Shown here piece by piece: positions 42,172 through 50,118 of a DNA stretch of 64,000 nucleotides. Source of the DNA: Nocardia neocaledoniensis (lineage in GTDB: Bacteria > Actinomycetota > Actinomycetes > Mycobacteriales > Mycobacteriaceae). Location: positions 186,001 to 250,000 of the forward strand of contig NZ_QGTL01000010.1 in NCBI RefSeq assembly GCF_003182135.1, written 5' to 3'. A program made the translations under genes and the position numbers. Positions within the stretch are counted from its first letter, which is position 1. Each line of letters opens with the position of its first letter. Below the pieces are notes generated by a model that was not told the DNA's origin, did no database searches, and saw nothing but the letters and a program-made list of their open reading frames with translations.

Positions 42172-43455
42172 ATGAGCACCACCACCCGTCCGGGTGTGAT
42201 CACCGCGAGCACGCTGGCGCTGTTGTCGTCGCTGTACTTCGCCCAGGGTCTGCCGTTCGGCTTCTTCACCCAGGCACTGCCCGTGGTGCTGCGCGAATCC
42301 GGTTTCTCGCTGGTGGCGATCAGCGCCTCGGGGGTGCTGTTCCTGCCGTGGGCGCTGAAGTTCCTGTGGGCGCCCTATGTCGACCGGTACGGCACCCGGC
42401 GCACCTGGCTGCTCGTCCTGCAGCTGACCGCGGCCACGGTCGCGATGCTGCTGGCCTGCCTGGACCTGTCGGCCTCGCTGCGCTGGCTGTTCGTCGGCAT
42501 CGTGGTGGTGAACCTGCTCTCGGCGACCCAGGACGTGGCCACCGACGGCCTGGCCGTGCGCCTGCTCGGGCCACGCGAACGTGGTCTCGGCAACGGTATC
42601 CAGGTGGGCGCGTACCGGATCGGGATGATCGTCGGCGGCGGGGCGCTGCTGTGGCTGTTCGCCGTGTCCGGCTGGCGGCTGCTGTTCCTCGCCATGGCCG
42701 CGCTGATCCTGCTCACCACGGTGCCGGTGTGGCTGCTGCGCGAACCGGTCTCCGACCGCCCACCGCGTCCGCGGTCGGCGGTGATGCCCGTCGCTTGGTT
42801 GACCCGGCTGCGCAGGCCCGGCGTGCTGACCTTCGTCGCGCTGATCGGCGCGTTCAAGTTCGGTGACTCGATGGCCGCCGCGCTCACCGGACCGTTCCTG
42901 TCCGACGCCGGGCTCGATCTCGGCCAGATCGCCCTGGTCAAGGGCGTGCTCTCCTCGGCGGGCGCGCTCGCCGGTGCCGCCGTCGGCGGGTGGCTCGCCT
43001 ATCGTTTCGGCCGCCGGCGCGCGCTGCTCCTCGGCGGGGTCACCCAGACCGCGAGCATCGCCCTGTATCTGGTCGCCGCCCTGGGGCTCGGCGGCTTCGA
43101 ACTGCTCGTCGCGGCCTCGCTCGCCGAGCACGTCTTCGGCGGCGCGGCGACGGTCGCGGTGTTCGCCCTGATGATGGACGCCGCCGACTCCGACTACGCG
43201 GGCACCGATTACACGCTGCTGGCCTGCGCCATCGTCGTGGTCCAGGGAATGGCGGGCATGGCCGCGGGCATCGTCGGCGACCTGTTCGGCTACCCGGCCC
43301 TCTTCGGGACGGGGCTGGTGCTGTCCGGGTTGGGCTGCGCCGCGCTGCTCGCCGGCCTGGCGCGGCGCCTCGGACCCGCCACCCTGTACGCGCGCGACGC
43401 GGCGCCGCACGCCACCGGAGGAGCCTCCGCGGAGTACGGCGTCACACCACGCTGA
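42172..43455 (+). CDS. MFS transporter, AmpG-like
   Basis: The 427-residue membrane protein has 12 hydrophobic segments and AmpG-like features: SSLYFAQGLPFGFFTQALPV in helix 1, FLPWALKFLWAPYVDRYG between helices 2 and 3 and TQDVATDGLAVRLL. AmpG proteins import muropeptides, and relatives import other compounds. No peptidoglycan recycling genes are nearby. The divergent flavin monooxygenase operon suggests that it may carry the substrate or product of those enzymes. No strong Shine-Dalgarno sequence precedes ATG 42172. Confidence 0.8.
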   Translation: MSTTTRPGVITASTLALLSSLYFAQGLPFGFFTQALPVVLRESGFSLVAISASGVLFLPWALKFLWAPYVDRYGTRRTWLLVLQLTAATVAMLLACLDLSASLRWLFVGIVVVNLLSATQDVATDGLAVRLLGPRERGLGNGIQVGAYRIGMIVGGGALLWLFAVSGWRLLFLAMAALILLTTVPVWLLREPVSDRPPRPRSAVMPVAWLTRLRRPGVLTFVALIGAFKFGDSMAAALTGPFLSDAGLDLGQIALVKGVLSSAGALAGAAVGGWLAYRFGRRRALLLGGVTQTASIALYLVAALGLGGFELLVAASLAEHVFGGAATVAVFALMMDAADSDYAGTDYTLLACAIVVVQGMAGMAAGIVGDLFGYPALFGTGLVLSGLGCAALLAGLARRLGPATLYARDAAPHATGGASAEYGVTPR

Positions 43456-43456
43456 C

Positions 43457-44284
43457 TCAGCGGAAGGCGTCGATGTTCTCCTCGGCCCAGCGCTGAAAGG
43501 TCCGCTGCGCGCCCGTGATCCGGGTGACGGTGTCGCGCACACGCAGCAGGTCGTCGTTCACGTCGCCGCCGGTCACGTCGAGGACGGCGTCGGCGGCGTC
43601 ACCGAAGATCTCGCGCAGGCGCGGACGCGCCTGCGCGCGGGTGATCTCGACGACGTCGATCTCTCGGCCGAGCAGCGCGGCCAGGGTGGCGATCTGCTGG
43701 CGCGCGCTGATCGGAGCCGGACCGGTCAGCGCGTACCGCTGTCCCCGATGGCCGGGCTCGGTCAGCGCGACCCGGGCCACCGAGGCGATGTCGCCGGGAT
43801 GGATCGTGGGCAGCGCGGTGTCGGCGTACGGAATCCGAATCGGTTGTCCCGCACGGATCTCCGCGGCCCACAGCAAGGCGTTGGAGGCGAACTGGGTGGG
43901 CCGCAGCACGGTCAGGTCCATCCCGCTCGCGTCGAGGAGCTTCTCGACGCGAGCGTTCTCGGCGGCCGCCGCCAGGTGCGGATGGGTCTCGACGGTGATC
44001 GACGACACCAGGACCACGTGCTCGACCCCGGCGCGGCGCGCGGCCGCGATGATCTCGGCATCCGGGCCGAGATTCGGCACCAGGAACATCGCGCGCACGC
44101 CCGCGAAGAGGGCGGGCAGCGAGGAGACGTCGGACAGATCGGCCTCTACCGCCTCCACACCGTCCGGGAACTCCGCGCCGCGCACCTCCCGTGTCACGGC
44201 CCTGAGCGGTTCCCTTCCGTCCGTGCGGAGCTCGCCTAGCAGGGTGCGGCCGATGTTCCCGGTCGCGCCGGTCAGCAGAATCAT
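43457..44284 (-). CDS. NAD(P)-binding NmrA/SDR-like reductase
   Basis: The 275-residue protein has an atypical-SDR NmrA fold: MILLTGATGNIGRTLLGELR (nucleotide site), LRAVTREVR (Arg that favours NADP), FLVPNLGP, and VLRPTQFASNALLWA. Such proteins reduce quinones or act as NADP redox sensors. ATG 44284 has gagga six bases upstream. A minus-strand promoter with a 19-base spacer lies at 44349-44319, typical of MerR-family control. The gene ends one base after the convergent transporter stop. Confidence 0.83.
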   Translation of the reverse strand: MILLTGATGNIGRTLLGELRTDGREPLRAVTREVRGAEFPDGVEAVEADLSDVSSLPALFAGVRAMFLVPNLGPDAEIIAAARRAGVEHVVLVSSITVETHPHLAAAAENARVEKLLDASGMDLTVLRPTQFASNALLWAAEIRAGQPIRIPYADTALPTIHPGDIASVARVALTEPGHRGQRYALTGPAPISARQQIATLAALLGREIDVVEITRAQARPRLREIFGDAADAVLDVTGGDVNDDLLRVRDTVTRITGAQRTFQRWAEENIDAFR

Positions 44285-44318
44285 GAGCAGTCCTCTCGTG
44301 GATGCGCTGGTCGACACG

Positions 44319-44349
44319 ACGCTAAGATCTCAACCAATGTCCAGGTCAA
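44319..44349 (-). promoter_or_regulatory. MerR-type promoter with 19-bp spacer
   Basis: On the minus strand TTGACC (44349-44344), a 19-base spacer and TAGCGT (44324-44319). The over-long spacer plus the imperfect dyad CTTGACC...GGTTGAG is the classic layout of promoters activated by MerR-family regulators. No merR gene is adjacent. Confidence 0.45.
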
Positions 44350-44365
44350 GCTCTAGGCTGCGGAC

Positions 44366-45166
44366 ATGGTCCTGCGACACGGGGTGTACCTGCCGCCGTT
44401 CGGCGAGCTGGCCGACCCGAGGGTGCTGGCGGAACTGGCGGCCGAGGCCGAAATGGCCGGGTTCGACGGCGTCTTCCTGTGGGACCACGTCGCGCGCCCA
44501 CAGGAGCCGGGTCTGGCGGTGGGCGACGCCTGGATCGGACTGGCCGCCATCGCGGCCGCCACGCGGCGGGTCGTCCTCGGACCCCGTGTCACTCCGCTTT
44601 CACGCAGGCGCCCACAGGACGTCGCCCGTGCGAGCGTCGCCCTCGATCAGCTGAGCGACGGCAGGTTCGCCCTCGGCGTCGGCCTCGGCTCCGACGCTAC
44701 CGGCGAATTCGCCCGGCTCGGCGAAGTGACGGCGCCACGCGACCGGGCGAAACGCCTCGACGAGGCACTCACCGTGCTGACCGCGCTGTGGTCGGGCGAG
44801 ATCGTCGACCATCCGGGTCCGGCATTCCCGGTGGACGGGCTCCAGTTCCTGCCACGCCCGCTCCAGCGCCCACGGATCCCGATCTGGGTCGCCGCCCAGT
44901 CGGTGCGCCAGGCGCCGTTGCGGCGCGCGGCCCGCTACGACGGGCTGTGCCCGGAAGCCACACCGGCCGAACTCGCCGCGATGCTCGCCATCGTCGCCGG
45001 GCACCGCGGCGGCGATCTCACCGGCTACGACGTCGTGGTCGCCGGACCCGCCGACGACGAGTGCGCGGCCTACGAGCGCGCTGGCGCCACCTGGTGGCTG
45101 ACCCAGCTGCCGGTGGGCGTCACCCGGGCCACGGCGCGTGCGCGGCTGCGCGCGGGTCCGCCCTGA
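44366..45166 (+). CDS. Luciferase-like monooxygenase (F420/FMN class)
   Basis: This 266-residue protein has the bacterial-luciferase fold. HGVYLPPFGELADPRVLAEL starts it, GFDGVFLWDHV and LGPRVTPLSRRRPQDVAR follow, and the central LSDGRFALGVGLGSD is a clear family motif. In actinomycetes such proteins often use coenzyme F420, but the cofactor cannot be fixed here. A -10-like TAGGCT (44354-44359) lies immediately ahead of the ATG, suggesting a leaderless transcript. It is divergent from the NmrA-type gene. Confidence 0.84.
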   Translation: MVLRHGVYLPPFGELADPRVLAELAAEAEMAGFDGVFLWDHVARPQEPGLAVGDAWIGLAAIAAATRRVVLGPRVTPLSRRRPQDVARASVALDQLSDGRFALGVGLGSDATGEFARLGEVTAPRDRAKRLDEALTVLTALWSGEIVDHPGPAFPVDGLQFLPRPLQRPRIPIWVAAQSVRQAPLRRAARYDGLCPEATPAELAAMLAIVAGHRGGDLTGYDVVVAGPADDECAAYERAGATWWLTQLPVGVTRATARARLRAGPP

Positions 45167-45192
45167 TCGAGAACCCTTGACGCGCTGGGTGA

Positions 45193-45606
45193 TCAGGCGT
45201 CGTGGTGGATGTCGACCAGCAGGCCGTCACCGGCGCGCAGGCGCTCGGCCATGGTGACGAGGATGTCGAGGGATTCGCTGGACAGACCGATCACGCGGGT
45301 CAGCAGGGCGCGTGGTTGGGCGAGTTCGAGGCGGCCGATGATCAGGTGGTCGTCGGCGGTCGGGTCCGGCAGTTCGGTGACGAAGAAGTAGGCGGGCTCG
45401 ACCTTGAAGTATTCCGCCAGTGCCGCAACGGTTTTGGGCGAGGGGTTGCGCCGGTCACCGGACCGCAGCTGCGACAGGTACGGCGCCGAGATGCGATGCC
45501 CGGCCGCGCGCAGCGTGCGGGCGACGTGACGGTTCGTGCACTGCGGCGCGCCCGGCGCGGCGGCATTGTCGAAGAGCTCGTTGAGGCGGGCGGCGAAGTG
45601 CGTCAC
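45193..45606 (-). CDS. EspR-like helix-turn-helix nucleoid regulator
   Basis: The 137-residue protein begins FAARLNELFDNAAAPGAPQC, then has an XRE-type helix-turn-helix with ISAPYLSQLRSGDRRNPSP and ALAEYFKVEPAYFF, very like EspR (Rv3849) of Mycobacterium tuberculosis, which bridges DNA and controls virulence and lipid genes. The C-terminal dimerisation part (ELAQPRALLTRVIGLSSESL) differs more. Its upstream region has two adjacent small hairpins. Autoregulation and many distant targets are likely by family, but no specific site can be named. Confidence 0.8.
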   Translation of the reverse strand: MTHFAARLNELFDNAAAPGAPQCTNRHVARTLRAAGHRISAPYLSQLRSGDRRNPSPKTVAALAEYFKVEPAYFFVTELPDPTADDHLIIGRLELAQPRALLTRVIGLSSESLDILVTMAERLRAGDGLLVDIHHDA

Positions 45607-45924
45607 GGTGTTTCCTCGGCTTCAGATACGTCGAGATCCATGGTGGGCCACGGAGTGTGGTCCTGGCAACATCCGCAGCAAACCTGCGGCTTTCATCACA
45701 AAGCCAAGGGCCACCGCTTGTTTCAGCTGTGCAGTGCGGCGACGCGGCCGAGCCGGTGCCGTCTCCCCCACAGCCTGCCTGCCACCGCCGCCGCGGCACT
45801 GTTGCCCGTCGGCATCCGGCGGGCGGGCGCCCCGTCACCGGCCGCCTACCGGTGACGCCGTCGAGGCCGACCGGGCCCTGGCGACCGCGTTTCCACGAGC
45901 GGCACCGGACGTGGGGGCGGGCGC
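45607..45924. other. Gene-free interval with two adjacent small hairpins
   Basis: No frame in these 318 bases has a supported start and recognisable product. Two stem-loops abut: CCGCAG-caaac-CTGCGG (45673-45689) and GGCTTT-catcac-AAAGCC (45688-45705). They share two bases, so they cannot both form fully. They lie 67-100 bases upstream of the EspR-like start and could be part of its 5' leader or a binding site. The part near 45760-45920 is high-GC with nothing else visible. Confidence 0.5.
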
Positions 45925-46527
45925 CTACGCCGGAACGGCGCTCGTGACGAGCGCGTGCGCCGCCGTGGTCGCGACCACGCGGACGAGCTCCGGGACGCGG
46001 CCGCGGTCTTCGTCGAGCACGATCAGCCACGCGTAGAGCGGGCCGAGCAGCAACGCCTGCACCAGCGCCGGATCGGGGCGGCTCGCCAGTTCGCCGCGCA
46101 CGATCGCGCGGTCGAGCACCGCCGCGATGATGCCGCGCTCCACGGTCAGGAACGACGACGCGAAGCGGCTGCGCAGGTCCGGATCGGCGCGGATGTCGGC
46201 GAGCAGGCCGGACAGGGTGTCGGGGCTCGAGCCGGCTGCCTGGGCGGCGATCTGCTCGGTCAGCGCGATCAGGTCGCCGTGCAGGCTGCCGGTGTCGGCC
46301 GGGGACTCCTCGTGCAGATCGTGCAGCAGGACCGCGAAGGTCATCTCCTGCTTGGTGGAGTAGCGGCGGTAGATCGCGGCCTTGCTCACTCCGGCGCGCG
46401 CCGCGACCGCGTCGACGGTCAGGCCCGCGTAGCCCGACGCCTCGATCACCTCGCGGACCGCCGCCGCGATCGCGGTGTCCACCCGCTGCTCGCGGGGCCG
46501 CCCACCCGCCCGTTTCGCCCTCGCCAC
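45925..46527 (-). CDS. TetR family transcriptional regulator
   Basis: The 200-residue repressor has an N-terminal TetR helix-turn-helix (ASGYAGLTVDAVAARAGVSK, AAIYRRYSTKQEM) and a C-terminal ligand domain resembling the TetR_C_11-type (LLADIRADPDLRSRFASSFL, VERGIIAAVLDRAIVRGELA). It lies 19 bases downstream of the HO-like oxidase gene on the same strand, so it is probably the last gene of that operon and may respond to a substrate or product of its enzymes. Confidence 0.87.
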   Translation of the reverse strand: MARAKRAGGRPREQRVDTAIAAAVREVIEASGYAGLTVDAVAARAGVSKAAIYRRYSTKQEMTFAVLLHDLHEESPADTGSLHGDLIALTEQIAAQAAGSSPDTLSGLLADIRADPDLRSRFASSFLTVERGIIAAVLDRAIVRGELASRPDPALVQALLLGPLYAWLIVLDEDRGRVPELVRVVATTAAHALVTSAVPA

Positions 46528-46546
46528 CAGGCCAGCATACGAAACT

Positions 46547-47542
46547 TCACCGTTTCGAAAGCAAGCGATCCGACCGCAGCGAGCTGCGTCCCTGCTGCCA
46601 CGCGCCGAGGACGTGGTCGGTGAAGCGACTCTCGAGCAGATCGGTGGCCTGGATCCCGAACACGATGCCCGCCGCGTGCGCCGGGTCGGCGGCGAGCAGG
46701 CCGTCGATGACGCGATGACGCATGACCTGTTCGTGCACGGCGTCGGCTTCGACGTGCTCGGTGTAGAAGCGAACGCAATCCGGATGTGGGAGCAGGTCCC
46801 CGACGACCTCGGCCAGCCGTCGCGAGGCGGGCGAGGAGCTGATCTCCACGGCGGCGAAGTGGCCGACCGTCGCCGCGCGCAGCGATCGGTGCAGCCCGAA
46901 CAGCGACATCATGTCGACCAGGGCGAGCATGGGCGCGCCGACATCGTCGAGATAGTGCAGATAGCCGGAATCGAGGCCCGCCCCGGTGAGCAGGTCGGCG
47001 TAGAGCTGGGCGTGCACGTTCTCGCCACGCCCACCACCGAATTCGTCGAACTCGACGGCCACCAGCGCCGCCTTCGGATCACCGCGCAACCGCGGGATCA
47101 CCCACGCGTACGGATCGGCCTCGATGTGGTGGTAGATCGAACGGTGCGCGAAGTACTCGCGCACGTGGCCGGGCTCGCCCTGTTCGGCGAGGAAGCCGGC
47201 GATGTCCGGTTCGGTGCGCGGCGCCGTGAGCAGGCGGTCGAGCTCGGCGTGCACGTCGTCGCCGCCGGGGACGTGCTCGCGCAGGTCGGCCAGCAGGACC
47301 GCTTCGAGTGCGGCCCGCCACGCGAGCAGGCCGGGATCCCATTCCCAGTCCTCGTCCACGTCGGCAAACCCGTGGTAGTGCAGTTCGTAGCAGGTGTGCA
47401 GGGCCAGCAGCAGGTCCTCGTCGCACTCGTGGCCCGGCGCGAGAACCGGCAGCGGGGAACCGGGGTCCTTCAGCAGCACTTCGGCGGTGGCGCCGGACAA
47501 TTCACCACGGGGTTCGGGAAGCGGGCGGGCGGGCTCGGTCAT
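46547..47542 (-). CDS. Haem-oxygenase-like iron-containing redox enzyme
   Basis: This 330-residue protein has the haem-oxygenase-like helical fold annotated as iron-containing redox enzyme. In that superfamily many members are non-haem diiron oxidases such as UndA, BesC and SznF. Candidate ligands are in HRSIYHHIEADPYAW, VEFDEFGGGRGENVHAQL and FYTEHVEADAVHEQVMRH, giving the spaced Glu/His/Asp/His pattern of that group. Its ATG overlaps the stop of a CDGSH iron-sulfur protein gene, a likely redox partner. The reaction is unknown: desaturation, N-oxygenation or C-C cleavage are all possible. Confidence 0.78.
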   Translation of the reverse strand: MTEPARPLPEPRGELSGATAEVLLKDPGSPLPVLAPGHECDEDLLLALHTCYELHYHGFADVDEDWEWDPGLLAWRAALEAVLLADLREHVPGGDDVHAELDRLLTAPRTEPDIAGFLAEQGEPGHVREYFAHRSIYHHIEADPYAWVIPRLRGDPKAALVAVEFDEFGGGRGENVHAQLYADLLTGAGLDSGYLHYLDDVGAPMLALVDMMSLFGLHRSLRAATVGHFAAVEISSSPASRRLAEVVGDLLPHPDCVRFYTEHVEADAVHEQVMRHRVIDGLLAADPAHAAGIVFGIQATDLLESRFTDHVLGAWQQGRSSLRSDRLLSKR

Positions 47543-47766
47543 GGGGCCTGTCTCCTGATCCGGCGATGACTGGTGTCGCACAGCGGATAGTTCGCCGAGC
47601 GGCGGCACAGGCACAGGGCCACCACGAAGCGGTCGCTGCGCACCACCCGGCCGTCGGGCATGTGCAGTTCCACCGGTCCCTCGATCAGCGCGGGACCGTC
47701 GGCGGTGTACTCCACCCGGCGCCGATCACGGGAGCGCGAGCTCGACACTGGGTTCTCGTTCGGCAC
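47539..47766 (-). CDS. CDGSH iron-sulfur domain protein
   Basis: The 75-residue protein carries the CDGSH cluster motif near its C-terminus as CLCRRSANYPLCDTSHRR: three Cys and one His that bind a 2Fe-2S cluster. The N-terminal part (YTADGPALIEGPVELHMPDG) forms the small beta-cap. It overlaps the preceding methyltransferase gene by 41 bases and the next gene by four (ATGA), tight coupling suggesting that the three products work together. An electron-transfer role to the HO-like enzyme is inferred. Confidence 0.85.
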   Translation of the reverse strand: MPNENPVSSSRSRDRRRVEYTADGPALIEGPVELHMPDGRVVRSDRFVVALCLCRRSANYPLCDTSHRRIRRQAP

Positions 47767-48394
47767 GGATCACCACCAATTCCTCTGTCCGCTGGGTCTT
47801 CTCGATCAGTCCCCGTTCGGCGAGCCACGCGGATCGGGACCGGAGGACGGGCCCGAACGCGACGCTCGCCCGCGCGATCACCGAGGTCCCGGCCAGGCCG
47901 GCCCGCAGCTGCGTCACCGTGCGCTCGGCGTCGCTGAGCGCGGAGTGCACGATGAACGCCACGCCGCGCTCGGTGAGCAGATCGGGCAACGTGGCGCACA
48001 GCCGGTCCAGCACGCTGCGGCCGTCCGGCCCGGCATCCCAGGCCCTGGCACGACCGCGCCTCGGCGTCCCCGGCGCGGGGACGTAGGGCGGGTTCGCCAC
48101 CACCACGTCGAACCGGGGCAGCGCACGCGCGGACTCGAAGCCGCCGTGCACCAGTCGCACCGGCACGCCCCTGGCCCGGCAGTTGAGCCAGGCCGAGGCG
48201 AGGGCACGGCGCGAGATGTCCACCGCGGTCAGCCGGGCACCGAGCAGACCGGCCGCGGTGCAGCCGAGAATGCCGGTGCCCGCGCACACGTCGAGCACGG
48301 AACCGCCGCGGGGCAGCGGCGCCCGCCGCAGGGTCTCGGCCAGCAACCAGGTGTCGGCCTGCGGGCGGTAGACGCCCGGAATTCGGAATACCAT
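47726..48394 (-). CDS. HemK2/MTQ2-type protein methyltransferase
   Basis: The 222-residue SAM-dependent enzyme has VLDVCAGTGILGCTAAGLLG (motif I), LTAVDISRRALASAWLNCRA, and the NPPY catalytic motif in VVVANPPYVPAP, which is specific for amino-group methylation of glutamine or nucleobases. It resembles the HemK2/MTQ2 group that modifies release factors or other proteins. Its target may be one of the two coupled proteins or a ribosomal factor; this is open. The start ATG is only about six bases downstream of a predicted transcript start, so the mRNA may be nearly leaderless. Confidence 0.83.
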   Translation of the reverse strand: MVFRIPGVYRPQADTWLLAETLRRAPLPRGGSVLDVCAGTGILGCTAAGLLGARLTAVDISRRALASAWLNCRARGVPVRLVHGGFESARALPRFDVVVANPPYVPAPGTPRRGRARAWDAGPDGRSVLDRLCATLPDLLTERGVAFIVHSALSDAERTVTQLRAGLAGTSVIARASVAFGPVLRSRSAWLAERGLIEKTQRTEELVVIRAEREPSVELALP

Positions 48395-48406
48395 CACACG
48401 GCGGAT

Positions 48407-48431
48407 ATAGCCCGGCCGGGAATTTCCAATC
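48407..48431 (-). promoter_or_regulatory. Stress-sigma-type promoter GATT-N15-GGCTAT
   Basis: On the minus strand GATT (48431-48428), 15 bases and GGCTAT (48412-48407), one base from GGGTAT. It would drive the methyltransferase/CDGSH/oxidase operon with a leader of only a few bases. Confidence 0.48.
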
Positions 48432-48445
48432 AGCGCCCCGGAGCG

Positions 48446-49000
48446 TCAGTGCCTGCCCTCGGCGAATTCCTCGACGATCTTGGCGCAGAATGCGGGAAGG
48501 TCATCGGGATTCCGGCTCGAGACGAGTCCGTTGTCGGTCACCACTTCCTCGTCGACCACCGTGCCGCCCGCATTGCGGATATCGGTGCGCACACTGGGAT
48601 AGGCGGTGAGCGTCCGGCCGCGTACGGCGTCGGCTTCCACCAGCGTCCACGGCCCGTGGCAGATCACGCCGATCGGTTTTCCGGTGGCGACGAATTCCTT
48701 CACGAAGCCGACCGCCGACGGATCCTGCCGGAGTTTGTCCGGATTGGTCGTGCCGCCGGGGAGCAGAAGCGCGTCGAAATCGTCGGGGCTCGCCTCGGCG
48801 ACGACCTGGTCCACCGGAAACGTGTCGCCCTTCTCGACATCGTGATTCATCGCCTGGATACTGCCGGATTCCAGGGACAGCAGAGCGGTGGTCGCGCCGG
48901 CGTCCTCCACCGCGGCGCGCGGCTGGACGAGTTCGACCTGTTCCACTCCGTCAGTGGCGAGAATGGCGACGCGCTTTCCGGTCAGGGTGTGCTGGGGCAT
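48446..49000 (-). CDS. PfpI/YfkM-type DJ-1 superfamily protein
   Basis: The 184-residue protein has the DJ-1/PfpI fold with KRVAILATDGVEQVELVQPR at the start, LLLPGGTTNPDKLRQDPSAV, and the nucleophile elbow GVICHGPWTLVEA (Cys114), followed by GRTLTAYPSVRTDIRNAGG. This is the stress-protein group that includes general stress protein 18 and deglycases. It lies 27 bases downstream of the metallothionein-like gene and is likely transcribed with it from the stress-type promoter at 49327-49303. Confidence 0.87.
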   Translation of the reverse strand: MPQHTLTGKRVAILATDGVEQVELVQPRAAVEDAGATTALLSLESGSIQAMNHDVEKGDTFPVDQVVAEASPDDFDALLLPGGTTNPDKLRQDPSAVGFVKEFVATGKPIGVICHGPWTLVEADAVRGRTLTAYPSVRTDIRNAGGTVVDEEVVTDNGLVSSRNPDDLPAFCAKIVEEFAEGRH

Positions 49001-49027
49001 GAATGTTCCTTTCCTCGACTTCGGGGT

Positions 49028-49261
49028 TCAGGCGCTGTCGACCAGCGCGTCGTGACCCGCGTGGCGGGCGCAGTTGGCACAGCAGTACACGGTGTCGGCG
49101 GATTCCACGCCGTGGCCCAGGACCCGGCAGCCACAGTGCGCGCAGCTGGGCGCGATCTTCGACGCCGCGCATTCGATGCTGTCGAAAGTCCAGCTCTCGC
49201 TGTCGCGGCTCACCGTGAAGGCCCGGGCGTACTCGTTGCCGCAGGTGTCGCAGACGGCCAT
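49028..49261 (-). CDS. Metallothionein-like cysteine-rich protein
   Basis: The protein is only 77 residues long and cysteine-rich: MAVCDTCGNEYARAFTV, then SIECAASK, CAHCGCRVLGHGVE and VYCCANCARHAG, giving about ten Cys and several His. The spacing suggests two zinc-binding knuckles or a metal-storage cluster, similar to small bacterial metallothionein-like proteins. The ATG at 49261 follows aaaggtgg. A predicted stress-type promoter lies 42-66 bases upstream. It probably buffers zinc or copper or protects against oxidants, by family resemblance only. Confidence 0.72.
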   Translation of the reverse strand: MAVCDTCGNEYARAFTVSRDSESWTFDSIECAASKIAPSCAHCGCRVLGHGVESADTVYCCANCARHAGHDALVDSA

Positions 49262-49302
49262 GGTGACCACCTTTCCTCGGTCGGCTCGTTCACAGGGCGC
49301 GC

Positions 49303-49327
49303 GTACCCGGCCGCGCGCATCCGAATC
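49303..49327 (-). promoter_or_regulatory. Stress-sigma-type promoter GATT-N15-GGGTAC
   Basis: On the minus strand GATT (49327-49324), 15 bases and GGGTAC (49308-49303). Both boxes match the SigB/SigF class exactly. The predicted start near 49296 leaves a 35-base leader. Confidence 0.57.
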
Positions 49328-49409
49328 GGCGCCGTGCCGACAGCCCGGAACTGGGTATGTCCGCCCTGTGGCCGGCGATCAGGAAAAGCGCAGCGCGAGG
49401 TGATGACCG

Positions 49410-49898
49410 ATGGACGACTCCGCCTGGAATCTCGATGCCCGCGGCGAGAACGAGACACAACGCCTCGACCGGAACTGGTCGTCGCTACTGCAGGAATTGC
49501 GGGTGGTGCAGACCGGTGTCCAGCTCCTGACCGGGTTCTTGATCGTGTTGCCGTTCCAGCCGCGCTTCGAGGCGATGAACACACCGATGCGGGTCCTGTA
49601 CCTGATCGTGTTGTCGTCGTCGATCGGCGCGACCGCGCTGCTGGTCGCGCCGGTAGCGGCCCACCGGATCGTCTTCCGGCGGCATCAGCTCGCCTGGCTC
49701 GTCGACACGGCGCATCAGCTGGCGCTGGGCGGACTGGCCCTGCTCGGCGTCGCGCTGGTCGGGGTCGCCGTCCTGCTCTTCGACGTGGTCGCCGGACCGC
49801 TGGCCGCGGTGGTGGCCGGCGTGCTGTTCGGCGCGCTGTTCGTGGTGACCTGGTTGGTGCGGCCCCTGCTCGAACGCCGCCGCTCCGCGCGCCGATGA
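49410..49898 (+). CDS. DUF6328 family membrane protein
   Basis: The 162-residue protein has a polar start (residues 1-28), then four hydrophobic segments. The family signature is LLQELRVVQTGVQLLTGFLI followed by LPFQPRF and LYLIVLSSSIGATALLVAPV. Function is unknown. A GGGTAT box lies at 49353-49358, but no matching -35 is found 15 bases upstream, so it may or may not belong to the stress set. RBS gcgaggtg precedes the ATG. Confidence 0.8.
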   Translation: MDDSAWNLDARGENETQRLDRNWSSLLQELRVVQTGVQLLTGFLIVLPFQPRFEAMNTPMRVLYLIVLSSSIGATALLVAPVAAHRIVFRRHQLAWLVDTAHQLALGGLALLGVALVGVAVLLFDVVAGPLAAVVAGVLFGALFVVTWLVRPLLERRRSARR

Positions 49899-49999
49899 TC
49901 ATCGGCCCGTTTCACGGGGACCGATCCGGGAATCACCGCTGCGTGGAAGTCGGGCGACCGGATGCATACGGGCGCCGGCGGTCCATTCATTTCGGTACA

Positions 50000-50013
50000 C
50001 GGTGTCGACACCG
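50000..50013. promoter_or_regulatory. 14-bp perfect palindrome CGGTGTCGACACCG
   Basis: It lies 106 bases upstream of the broken FMN reductase start in an otherwise empty 220-base interval. It may be an operator of the former gene. A chance palindrome in high-GC DNA is also possible. Confidence 0.35.
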
Positions 50014-50118
50014 GCAAACCGCGGGGGCGAGTCGAAGCGCCGCACCGCGCCGCCAACGACGTCGGCGTGGCGCGGCGCTCGATTCGTCCCGCGGTCGAAC
50101 CTCGTCGAAGGAGCCCGC

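Noticed and set aside
45688..45705. ANTAR-type hexaloop RNA target upstream of the EspR-like gene
   Set aside because: The loop catcac lacks the A1/G4 pattern, and the neighbouring hairpin has a five-base loop. The twin-hexaloop layout is not met.
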